A stretch of DNA of 64,000 bases from Campylobacter showae (GTDB lineage: Bacteria > Campylobacterota > Campylobacteria > Campylobacterales > Campylobacteraceae), in the NCBI RefSeq assembly GCF_900573985.1, contig NZ_UWOK01000002.1, forward strand, positions 186,001 to 250,000, written 5' to 3'. Positions 8,801-16,369 of this stretch are shown piece after piece. Made by a program: the position numbers and the translations under genes. Position 1 is the first letter of the stretch, and each line of letters starts with the position of its first letter. The notes under the pieces were generated by a model. The model was not told the DNA's origin. It ran no database searches and worked only from the letters and a program-made list of their open reading frames with translations.

Positions 8801-9792
8801 ACAGCAAATTCTCGGGGTATTGCTCTTTTAGCGTGTCGAGTTCTAAACTTCCAATACTTTATTTAAAACCGACGCTATAACCCCGCATCAGGCGCGAAAC
8901 GGCGAAAGTTCTAAACTTCCAATACTTTATTTAAAACGAAGCCGAAATCGCGCTAAAAATAAGGGAACAAGAGAGTTCTAAACTTCCAATACTTTATTTA
9001 AAACTTGTTAGCGGGATAAAAAATTCTAACGTCAAAACAAGTTCTAAACTTCCAATACTTTATTTAAAACTCAATCTTATTTGCAATTAATTTATTATTC
9101 TTTATATAGTTCTAAACTTCCAATACTTTATTTAAAACCGTCGGGTTGGCAAGAACCAACAGGAGAAACAGAAGTTCTAAACTTCCAATACTTTATTTAA
9201 AACACGACATCAGCGATTATCTTTACGACTTCGCCTTGTTCTAAACTTCCAATACTTTATTTAAAACTCGCCTCGCAGACCAAATTCCCTAATTTCTCGA
9301 TATGAGTTCTAAACTTCCAATACTTTATTTAAAACTAAATATCGGTTCCGAGATCGACAAAAACGGTACAGAGTTCTAAACTTCCAATACTTTATTTAAA
9401 ACTGAAAGCTTTGGTATCAAAAGCTTTGTTTTGCACGTTCTAAACTTCCAATACTTTATTTAAAACGCCCGACAATAGTAGGTTTTATACGCAAACTTAT
9501 GTTCTAAACTTCCAATACTTTATTTAAAACAACGAGGGATTAAAAATGATATTACGGTATATTGAGTTCTAAACTTCCAATACTTTATTTAAAACAATGA
9601 ACTGACTATATAAAGCCGATTATTGCAAAAAGTTCTAAACTTCCAATACTTTATTTAAAACAATACGCCAGCAGACATAGCACAAGACTTATGCGAGTTC
9701 TAAACTTCCAATACTTTATTTAAAACGCAAGCGTTTTTAACGGCGGCGTCTACTGCAAAGAAGTTCTAAACTTCCAATACTTTATTTAAAAC
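5804..9792 (-). CRISPR. Main CRISPR array, 61 repeats (63 including the displaced pair)
   Basis: The 30-nt repeat starts GTTCTAAAC and ends TTTAAAAC on the plus strand. I counted 61 copies here with spacers of 34-39 nt. Single-base variants occur at 6272 (TTTGAAAC), 6336 (first base A), 7650 (AAATTT) and 7717 (TTCAAAAC). The spacer at 6892-6926 is repeated exactly at 6957-6991. I infer leftward transcription for three reasons. The csf operon upstream reads leftward into it. A TATAAT box on the minus strand (9840-9845) lies in the AT-rich flank. The terminal arms of the repeat RNA pair through a U-G wobble only in that direction (the plus orientation gives a C-A mismatch). No adaptation genes accompany it. 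Confidence 0.97.
6892..6991. repeat. Duplicated spacer within the array
   Basis: The 35-nt spacer 6892-6926 (starting TATAGGCTCAAG) is repeated identically at 6957-6991 with one repeat between. This is most simply a local repeat-spacer duplication by recombination. Confidence 0.95.
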
Positions 9793-10061
9793 AGCACTCA
9801 ATCTACGCAATATAGGTAAAAATTAATTTTTTTGACAAGATTATATACATTAAAAATAGCTTAATGCACACATGATCTTTTTGCATTTTCCCCTATGAGT
9901 AGATGTTTAATAAAGCTTTAAAAAAGCTTTATTGAGTTCTTTCAAATATTTTTTATTTTTTCTAAAAAATAAAAAAACTCAATTAAATTTTAAAATTTCA
10001 TAAAACTATTTAAAACATTTTAATTAACAATAATAAGTTAAATAACTTGACTACTATAGAA
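9793..10061 (-). promoter_or_regulatory. Probable CRISPR leader
   Basis: A very AT-rich, gene-free stretch between the last repeat and the csf operon. A minus-strand TATAAT (9840-9845) would start transcription close to the first repeat. Further right is a hairpin built from AATAAAGCTTT and AAAGCTTTATT (around 9911-9935) and long A and T tracts, usual for a leader. The -35 region is weak. The assignment rests on position between cas genes and array and on the -10 match. Confidence 0.55.
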
Positions 10062-10092
10062 ATATACTCGGTATATTTTGAGCCGAGTATAT
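10062..10092. terminator. Hairpin after the csf operon
   Basis: ATATACTCGG (10062-10071) and CCGAGTATAT (10083-10092) form a perfect 10-bp stem with an 11-nt loop, 11 bp beyond the csf2 stop codon. It probably ends the leftward csf transcript before the leader. The following U-run is weak. Confidence 0.6.
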
Positions 10093-10103
10093 CAATTTAA
10101 AGT

Positions 10104-11114
10104 TTAAAATTTAGAAATAAGCTCTATATTTTCTTTGGTGGCTTTTTTTAGAAATTCAGAATAAGCCATGTATGCCTCTTCAAATTCGTTTTTAAGTTTT
10201 ACGCTCAATTCAGCATTAAAGATATAGCTGTTGTCGCTTGATCTTTGCATTGTTAAGCTCGTACTTTTGTTTGCATCTTCTATACGTATATCGATAACTC
10301 CAAATCCTATGTTTTGACTAGATCCGAGTCGGCCGTTTTCTATAAAACCTTCAAGGGCGTGCAAGAACATCCCTAACTCGAGTTTTGACACTTTTTCTAA
10401 GAAAAAGCCACCGTTAAAAGTTGCTCCAGATACTATATATTCCCTTTGGGCGAAGTGCTGAATTGACGATTTTTTGGTTTTCGTATCTTCATTAAAAGAT
10501 TCAGTTGTCTCTTTTGCAAGTTTTTTAGCGTCGCGGTCTTTTTTGCGTGCTTCAGAGTTTTCCTCAACGCTTTTTTCCCAATCTTCGATCTGTTTTTTTG
10601 TATAAAGTTGACTAAATTTAGTTCCCATCAAAATATCGTCTACCTTGACAAAAGTTTGCCTTCTGACTAAATTTTTAGCATTTTCTTTATCTTCAGGAAT
10701 AGCGTCTGCTACTTTTAATTTTCCAGCTATTAGTATGCCTGTGCCAAATAGCGATAAAATCGGATTTTTTTCTCTGATTTCTTCAATTTCTTTAAATTTA
10801 AGCCCTGACTTACTTGCGCCGCTACCGCTTAACATTGCGTGAAGATCAGTGTCTTTTAGCTCCTCGATCTTGTCATTTTCTTTTACGGCATCGACTAGCT
10901 TTTTTGTTGCCAAGCGGCGCAATAATCCCCTAATGCCGTTTGCAGGCAAATAAGGGGTATAGTCTATTTTTACGTCACTGCCGTCTTGATTAACTGCGGC
11001 CGTTTTTTTAATGCGCGTTACAATGTTTCCGCCTGGCTCGGTATCATTGTTTTCAATGATTGCGATTGGGCTAACTGTCTTGATGGTCAATTTGATTTTG
11101 TAGTCTTTTAGCAT
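10104..11114 (-). CDS. csf2: Type IV CRISPR backbone protein Csf2 (Cas7-like)
   Basis: A 336-residue RAMP protein expected to polymerise along the crRNA and form the backbone of the effector complex. Near the N-terminus it has YLPANGIRGLLRRLATKKL (about residues 55-73), the Cas7/Csf2 type of RNA-binding start. Near the C-terminus it has LEGFIENGRLGSSQNIGFG (about residues 254-272), a glycine-rich RAMP loop. Residues 165-215 are a highly charged insertion. It follows csf5 by 18 bp with a strong ribosome site (AAGGAGAAG) and is last in the operon, ahead of the hairpin at 10062. Csm3-like or Cmr-like RAMPs are alternatives. The absence of cas10 and the presence of a DinG gene favour Csf2. Confidence 0.78.
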   Translation of the reverse strand: MLKDYKIKLTIKTVSPIAIIENNDTEPGGNIVTRIKKTAAVNQDGSDVKIDYTPYLPANGIRGLLRRLATKKLVDAVKENDKIEELKDTDLHAMLSGSGASKSGLKFKEIEEIREKNPILSLFGTGILIAGKLKVADAIPEDKENAKNLVRRQTFVKVDDILMGTKFSQLYTKKQIEDWEKSVEENSEARKKDRDAKKLAKETTESFNEDTKTKKSSIQHFAQREYIVSGATFNGGFFLEKVSKLELGMFLHALEGFIENGRLGSSQNIGFGVIDIRIEDANKSTSLTMQRSSDNSYIFNAELSVKLKNEFEEAYMAYSEFLKKATKENIELISKF

Positions 11115-11132
11115 AACTTCTCCTTTTGGGTT

Positions 11133-11804
11133 TTATTTTTTAATATCTATTTTGGTGTTTTGCAATAATTGTCCATAGCCTAGGCCGTTTTTGTATCCTA
11201 TCATCTCCGGGAGCTGATAGTTGGATGTAAAATTTGCCCAAAGCCCTATATAGTTGATATTTTCTTTATACTTTTCTGTAATAATTCTAAAGTCCTTAAA
11301 ATTTAGAATAAGATTTTCAAAATTTTGCTTAAATTTAGTATAGCATTCTAGTTGATAAGATAAATTTCTTTTTATTCTATATGAAATATAGTCTTGAATT
11401 TTCTCATTTTTTTCAAAATAGTATTTCATATTGTGTTCAATTTTATTTGCAGTTATTATGATTGGCGTTCTAGTAGAGTACTCTATCGTTTGAGACCCGA
11501 GATAAAACGGCGGCATATATCCGTCTTCTTTCGGAATTATCTTTTTTATTTTTCTACCAAAAAAGTCATTTTTGTGTTGCTCAAGCTTTTCCATAAGATG
11601 TTGAAACGCGAAGAAATTATTTTCATAAAAAAGAATTTCAATAGCATATTTGAACGGTTTTTTATATATAATTGGCGGTGCGTCGCTACCATGATACATG
11701 ATTATATCGTTAAATTTTTGCTCTGTAATAGAGCCGCAAAAGTTACGTACGTCTCTAGGCTTTATCTCGCTTACGTCTTCGCTAAATGTCAAAACTATAC
11801 GCAT
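11133..11804 (-). CDS. csf5: Cas6-like crRNA endonuclease, Csf5
   Basis: A 223-residue RAMP protein with the C-terminal glycine-rich loop GYKNGLGYGQLL (residues 203-214) that marks Cas6-family RNases. The N-terminal half holds a histidine in IIMYHGSDAPP (about residue 38) that could be catalytic. Cas6/Csf5 cuts the precursor CRISPR RNA in each repeat and often stays bound to the 3' hairpin. The terminal arms of this repeat can pair, giving such a hairpin. The ATG shares a base with the stop of the upstream csf3-csf1 gene (TAATG), so the two are translationally coupled. Cas6 of type I or III is an alternative family label. The place in the operon supports Csf5. Confidence 0.68.
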   Translation of the reverse strand: MRIVLTFSEDVSEIKPRDVRNFCGSITEQKFNDIIMYHGSDAPPIIYKKPFKYAIEILFYENNFFAFQHLMEKLEQHKNDFFGRKIKKIIPKEDGYMPPFYLGSQTIEYSTRTPIIITANKIEHNMKYYFEKNEKIQDYISYRIKRNLSYQLECYTKFKQNFENLILNFKDFRIITEKYKENINYIGLWANFTSNYQLPEMIGYKNGLGYGQLLQNTKIDIKK

Positions 11805-13240
11805 TATTGTTTTTCTCCTATTGTAAGAATATAAGCTCCGACTCTAACGTCTTTGCTATATTTTTTGTAAAAGTCGCTAATCGCTTGGATAGACTCTTTG
11901 TTTTTTGCTTCTTTTTTTAAATTTATAAAAGGGGAGTCAATTTGCGGATTAGGTATAAGGTGGCTTTTTGTTATCGGATGATTTTTAATCATCTCTTCAA
12001 CTCGCTTTAGGCACTCTTTGGCTTCTTCGTAGCCAAAATAATAAGTTTCGTTTCCGTATTGGCAAGCTATAAAATCTTTCGAGAGAGTTAAATTTGATTT
12101 AAAAACTACGTGTTGATTATTTGGCGTAGTTTTAAGTGCCAAATTAAAAGGCAACGAGGCATCCTGGATAGCCTGCTCTATGCTTTTGGTTTTATTCTTC
12201 CCCATAACATAGGTTATGCCGTTTTTATCAACTATGTGAAAGCCTAAAGCTTTTTTACCTACTCTACTATTAACGCCGCACTGGAGCGTCCAAAAAGTCT
12301 GCTTTGATATAAATTTGGATTTATTCAAAAAAGCGTAGTCGGTAAAGGTCGAGCCAATCGTTTTTTCTATACTTTTGCATAAAATTCCCTCTTTGGAGTG
12401 CTCTCCCGAAAATGCGCAAAGATGCGGTTGTCCGTCGATAATTAGATCTTCTTTGTTTGCCTTTTCTTTTAAATTTATCTCTTGCCAATTAGCCTTATCT
12501 GCATGCAAAACGTCATATACGAAATTTATAGCCGAGTGATATTCGTTTAAACACTTTTCGTCGATGGCCGGTTTTTCTTTACCCAGATAAATAGTTTCTG
12601 TTAGAGATGAATTTGGCATATAGCACGCCTCTTTTGTCCAATTCGCCCAATAAGGAACTCTGCTATTGTAGTAAGTGATCCTAGCGTTTTTTAAAGACGG
12701 GTAGTTTTTTACGCTGATCGGGCGCGCCGGAGTATTTTCGGCTAAAAGTACGGACTTGTCGTCAGCGATCGTTTCTACTATAAAAGAAGAAACTCGCCCA
12801 TATCCAATAGCTGTTTTTTTGCCTAAAAATTTTAGATCCTGCAAGAGATCTTCGATGATCTCTTTTTCCCCTCTAACGTAAAAATATATTTTAGGAGTCT
12901 TTAAAAGCTCGTTCCAAATATTATAGGCTTTAAATTCGCCGCTACCCATGCTATATTCTATTTTATTTGCTCTATGCTCGTTAAGATACTCATATTCGGG
13001 TTTTTTAACGATACATCGGTTTTCAAGCGACACCTGATCGTTTTTTTCTACGAACCAAATAGATCCGCAATAGCCGTCTTCATATTTTTCTATAAAATCA
13101 AAATCGTAGAGTTTTTCGATTTCGATATTTTTACCAAAGTGTCTCTTGACATAAAGATTGACTAAAATAGAGTCAATCGTGCTAAATCTGCCTATTAGTA
13201 AAGGACTGTCAAGAAAAAAGGATATTTTTAAATTTTCCAT
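11804..13240 (-). CDS. Fused Csf3 (Cas5-like) and Csf1 protein
   Basis: A 478-residue protein, first in the operon. Residues 1-215 look like Csf3/Cas5: start LKISFFLDSPLL, a basic glycine loop GKKTAIGYGRV (140-150) and RVPYWANWTKEACYMP (about 194-209). Residues 225-478 look like Csf1, the putative large-subunit analogue. The Csf1 part has HLCAFSGEHSKEGILC followed by GSTFTDYAFL. The zinc-binding motif appears incomplete: C275-A-F-S has serine where CxxC would need cysteine, with the next cysteine at 288. Csf1 and Csf3 are normally separate proteins in type IV-A, so this is a fusion. It has a good AAAGGG ribosome site and a promoter at 13273-13302, and overlaps csf5 by TAATG. Domain assignment is from motif memory only. 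Confidence 0.68.
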   Translation of the reverse strand: MENLKISFFLDSPLLIGRFSTIDSILVNLYVKRHFGKNIEIEKLYDFDFIEKYEDGYCGSIWFVEKNDQVSLENRCIVKKPEYEYLNEHRANKIEYSMGSGEFKAYNIWNELLKTPKIYFYVRGEKEIIEDLLQDLKFLGKKTAIGYGRVSSFIVETIADDKSVLLAENTPARPISVKNYPSLKNARITYYNSRVPYWANWTKEACYMPNSSLTETIYLGKEKPAIDEKCLNEYHSAINFVYDVLHADKANWQEINLKEKANKEDLIIDGQPHLCAFSGEHSKEGILCKSIEKTIGSTFTDYAFLNKSKFISKQTFWTLQCGVNSRVGKKALGFHIVDKNGITYVMGKNKTKSIEQAIQDASLPFNLALKTTPNNQHVVFKSNLTLSKDFIACQYGNETYYFGYEEAKECLKRVEEMIKNHPITKSHLIPNPQIDSPFINLKKEAKNKESIQAISDFYKKYSKDVRVGAYILTIGEKQ

Positions 13241-13272
13241 TTTATCCCTTTCTTTTTTTTAAAAATTACGAT

Positions 13273-13302
13273 ATTATATAATTATAAATTAAGTTTTGTC
13301 AA
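13273..13302 (-). promoter_or_regulatory. Sigma-70 promoter of the csf operon
   Basis: On the minus strand TTGACA (13302-13297) and TATAAT (13278-13273) are spaced 18 bp apart, about 33 bp upstream of the fused csf gene. The same 103-bp gap must also hold the divergent csf4 promoter. For that gene I see only AT-rich -10-like runs and AAAGGAA before its ATG. Confidence 0.7.
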
Positions 13303-13343
13303 TATTAAAAGAAAAATAACTCGATTAATAAAAGGAATAAACA

Positions 13344-15167
13344 ATGGAACTTAGGCCTGAACAAAAAGATTTCGTCGATTATGCGGCAGATATGATAAAA
13401 GAAAACAAATATTGTGTTTTCGAGATGCCTACGGCGTTTGGTAAAAGTTTTTCGGCTTTAATGCTTGCAAAGAAGCTGATTGATGAAAAGACGGCTCAAA
13501 GAGTAATAATAGCTACTAGCAATAATTCTTTAGCTAAAAGTATATTTCTTGAAGCTAAGGCGGTCAAAGATATGCCAGACTATGTGTTAGGAATCGGCAA
13601 AAGTAACTATTTAGATTTAGATAAGCTTGCTATTTTTATGGACTCGGAAATTGGCTCCGAAATTTTACCTTTAAACAAGGAGATAGTTGAAGCAACTGTT
13701 AAAAAACTAACAATAGATTTTCCTGATATCCTAATAGAAGATTTTTTAAACGAGTTAGACATAGTCGATATCAATAAACGAGAATATATCGCCAGCAACC
13801 TTGCGCTTGAAAAAAGCAATAGCGAAAGCTTTAAAGAATATTCTATTCAAGTTACCAATTATTCGTTTTTATTTTATAAATTTATGTTTAATGAAAAGTA
13901 TGCAGAGTCTGAAGATACCGCTTATATTTTTGACGAAATCCAGGAACTGCCTAATATGGCTGAACTAACCCTAAACTCGTCATTTTCTTTATATGGTTAT
14001 TATTTGCAGTTAAAAACGATCGCAAAAATAATTCGCGACAATCCTAGCGCACCTAAAACTTTAGTTAAGTTGTTGGACGAAGAGGTTGAACTCGTAAAAA
14101 GCATAAACGAGATCATGCTGGACGAAAAAATGGCTGGTAAAACACTAATTTCCAACGAGTCGGTTATACAAAGAAAAGCAGCAGGTGTTTTGAATAAGCT
14201 TTTTGGTCAGGAAAAAAACAAAGCACTAAGAGCCAAGCTAAATAAATTTTATAAAAAAGACCCTTTTTTTCAACTAGGCATTTTTCTAAATAAATTTGAC
14301 GACGTCAAAAGCACCTTGTGCTCTAAGGATCTTTATGCAAGCTTCTCACAAGAAAGAGGATTTATATCGTTTCATACATATGATATGGATATAAAGCTTA
14401 AGCTGGCCGATAAATTTTGGAGCAAAATAGATCGATTTGTAGGCATAACGGCTACAGCTTTACTTACCCAAGACGACTTTGAACTTGAAATTTATAAACG
14501 CGTGGGTATAAACTTTAGCGAAATAAAACTCGGAGATAGAGTGATTAAAGAACGAAAATCTAAAGTATGGCCTATAATATCTTTTAAGGGAATTTTACGC
14601 CCAGAGCAAGCGACCTATTCGATTACCGACAAAGCCTTCATCGAAGAAGACGAAAAAAGGTTTGAGTATTTTGCTGATGAAATTTTGCGATGCTACGATG
14701 GCAAAAATACTATGGTATTAGTGGGCGGCTTTGACGAGGTGAAGCTCCTAGCCCAAAAACTTGAAAGCGTGAAAGACAAACTAGTCTTAGCCGAGCAAGG
14801 AAAAAGCGTCCAAAACGTTATCGAGAGTTTTAAGAAAAGCGGCGGCATTTTAATAGCCACCAGAAATTACGCTACTGGTATAAATTTAAAAGGGGATGCG
14901 CTTGAAAGGCTTTTTATAACAAAATTGCCTTATCCAGTTCATACAACAAAAAAATGGGCTATTTTAAAAGAAAAAAATGATAGATTTTTTTGGTTCGAAT
15001 ATACAAATGAGATGGTTATGACCTTTAGGCAAGCCATTGGGCGCCTTATTCGATCTCCCGAGGATACTGGCAAAATATTCTTGCTTGACGGCAAATTTAA
15101 TTCCCTAAGCGAAGGATTAAAGAAGAGGTTGATTTTTTTCTTAGAAAAAGTGGCAGTAAAAGAGTAG
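13344..15167 (+). CDS. csf4: DinG-type helicase Csf4 of the type IV CRISPR system
   Basis: A 607-residue superfamily 2 (XPD/DinG-like) DNA helicase. Walker A is PTAFGKS (residues 29-35), motif II is DEIQ (197-200), and motif VI is QAIGRLIR (about 563-570, in TFRQAIGRLIRSPEDTGKIF). Motif V-like GILIATRNYATGINLKG precedes it. The region between motifs I and II has no cysteines, so the iron-sulphur cluster of classical DinG is absent, as is known for Csf4. In type IV-A the helicase is needed for interference and moves 5' to 3' on single-stranded DNA. The gene is divergent from the csf3-csf1, csf5, csf2 operon and starts after AAAGGAATAAACA. It is not part of a general repair operon, which supports the CRISPR role. 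Confidence 0.82.
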   Translation: MELRPEQKDFVDYAADMIKENKYCVFEMPTAFGKSFSALMLAKKLIDEKTAQRVIIATSNNSLAKSIFLEAKAVKDMPDYVLGIGKSNYLDLDKLAIFMDSEIGSEILPLNKEIVEATVKKLTIDFPDILIEDFLNELDIVDINKREYIASNLALEKSNSESFKEYSIQVTNYSFLFYKFMFNEKYAESEDTAYIFDEIQELPNMAELTLNSSFSLYGYYLQLKTIAKIIRDNPSAPKTLVKLLDEEVELVKSINEIMLDEKMAGKTLISNESVIQRKAAGVLNKLFGQEKNKALRAKLNKFYKKDPFFQLGIFLNKFDDVKSTLCSKDLYASFSQERGFISFHTYDMDIKLKLADKFWSKIDRFVGITATALLTQDDFELEIYKRVGINFSEIKLGDRVIKERKSKVWPIISFKGILRPEQATYSITDKAFIEEDEKRFEYFADEILRCYDGKNTMVLVGGFDEVKLLAQKLESVKDKLVLAEQGKSVQNVIESFKKSGGILIATRNYATGINLKGDALERLFITKLPYPVHTTKKWAILKEKNDRFFWFEYTNEMVMTFRQAIGRLIRSPEDTGKIFLLDGKFNSLSEGLKKRLIFFLEKVAVKE

Positions 15168-15543
15168 CATTAGGCTACTCTCTTATTCTTTTAAAAATCG
15201 TCTGAAATTTGTTCAGGATTTTTTTGTAACAATTTGCCCAATTTGAAAATATATTCTTACCCCATATCTCTTTAAGATGAAAGGCTAAAATCATCATTGC
15301 CATCAAAATATGACATGTTTTAGTGCTATTGCGCGCGTAGAATATTATTTAAGCCCTAAGACAAGTTAAAGATTTTTAGCTGCGACTTCGTCTTGCTACT
15401 TATAAGACCTCGTGTCAATTTCAATAGTTTCTAATACAAATTATCCTGTGTAGTTTTATATTATATCTAAACTATACTTCACTATACCCACAGCTGCATT
15501 TTTAAAAGTTACAAATACAGTGAAGTAGGGCAGAATACATTTC
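15168..15543. other. Gene-free stretch after csf4
   Basis: No coding frame stands out. A degenerate copy of the dispersed repeat seen at 16159-16225 and 20559-20640 appears near 15359-15410 (CAAGTTAAAGA). A run like TTATATCTAAACTATACTTC (about 15459-15478) also has a relative near 20500-20525. It looks like old mobile-element debris. Confidence 0.4.
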
Positions 15544-16035
15544 TTTAGACGTGGCAGAAACTATCTTTCTCTTAGTTTTCTTGCAGTGGCTACACTGAAA
15601 AACCATTATTAAGACATTTTATGAAGCATTAAGGCTCATTAAAATCCAGAATATGTCAGGACAATGGCAATAAAATAGATGTGGCAGAGGCAGGGAGGAT
15701 GGTTTTTAATAGCAACAAAAATATAAATCGTCCAATAAAAAAGTAGGTGCAGGCATCATAAATCATCAAAAAAGTCAAAAATATAGATTGAATTTACCAA
15801 TCAAGCGTTGCCTTATTTTTACTGAACTACAAAGACTAGAAGGCAAAAGGGCTTTGGGGGCAGAAAGATGTTATTGGTGTTATTGTAAAGAAACACAAGC
15901 GCCTTGAAAAAACAATAGCAGTCAACTTCAATATATTAAATCTGCCATTATGATTGTTCATGGCTACATATTGAAGAATAGTAAATACAGTGGAGCAGAG
16001 TTTAGGCATAATAGTATCAAAAAAAAATACTAATT
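15544..16035 (+). pseudogene. IS1595-family transposase relic
   Basis: Short translated pieces interrupted by stops and frameshifts resemble an IS1595-type transposase in order: SLDVAETIFLLVFLQWLH, then EALRLIKIQNMSGQ, then ELQRLEGKRALGAERCYW (the place of the ExDESYFGxKR motif, with the catalytic residues lost), then VIVKKHKRLEKTIAVNFN and KNSKYSGAEFRHNS. No continuous frame survives. The boundaries are approximate. It is more decayed than the copies inside the CRISPR array. Confidence 0.45.
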
Positions 16036-16106
16036 AATTTTATTGTAGGTTAGTAAAAAATATAAAATAGTTTGAAAAGTGAGATTTTCAATATAATAAC
16101 TAATAA

Positions 16107-16130
16107 ATGCCCTAAAGTAGGGGCTTTTTA
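16107..16130. terminator. Terminator-like hairpin
   Basis: GCCCT (16109-16113) pairs with AGGGGC (16119-16124) around AAAGT, followed by five T. It has the same design as the hairpin at 19355-19378. It may end transcripts reading rightward from the relic, or on the other strand those leaving the ATPase gene. Confidence 0.5.
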
Positions 16131-16158
16131 GCTTGATATTCGGTATTTTTAGTTAGGT

Positions 16159-16225
16159 TCAAGATAAGTTAAAAACTTTCAAGGGATAGTGCGTCTTATA
16201 TGGCAGCAAACGAAGTGTAGCTAAG
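16159..16225 (+). repeat. Dispersed repeat, copy 1
   Basis: It contains a 24-bp block starting TCAAGATAAGTTAAA (16159-16182) and a 21-bp block starting AGCAAACGAAGTG (16205-16225). Both recur, inverted and in the same order, at 20559-20640. The two copies enclose about 4.3 kb with an ATPase, hicB and a Sel1 gene. Confidence 0.7.
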
Positions 16226-16369
16226 TACAAGCGCGCATTAAAGAGAGTGTGCAAATTTATATTGCTAGAAAGCTTACAATATGTTAGTTGACTACAAAAC
16301 CAAAGCTCATTATAGAATAAAACACTCAATAACTAGGCTACGTCCATTGCTTTACAAGAGGCAAAACGC

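Noticed and set aside
275..9792. Type III (Csm/Cmr) assignment of the CRISPR locus
   Set aside because: RAMP proteins and spacer length could fit, but no cas10 or small subunit is present, and a DinG helicase with Csf1/Csf3-like parts fits type IV better.
11394..11834. Plus-strand open frame of 146 codons opposite csf5
   Set aside because: It is antisense to csf5, rich in F, Y, and I as expected from the complementary strand, with no domain.
15168..16369. A non-coding RNA or tracrRNA in the stretch after csf4
   Set aside because: No sequence complementary to the CRISPR repeat was seen there, and the text is better explained as transposase debris.
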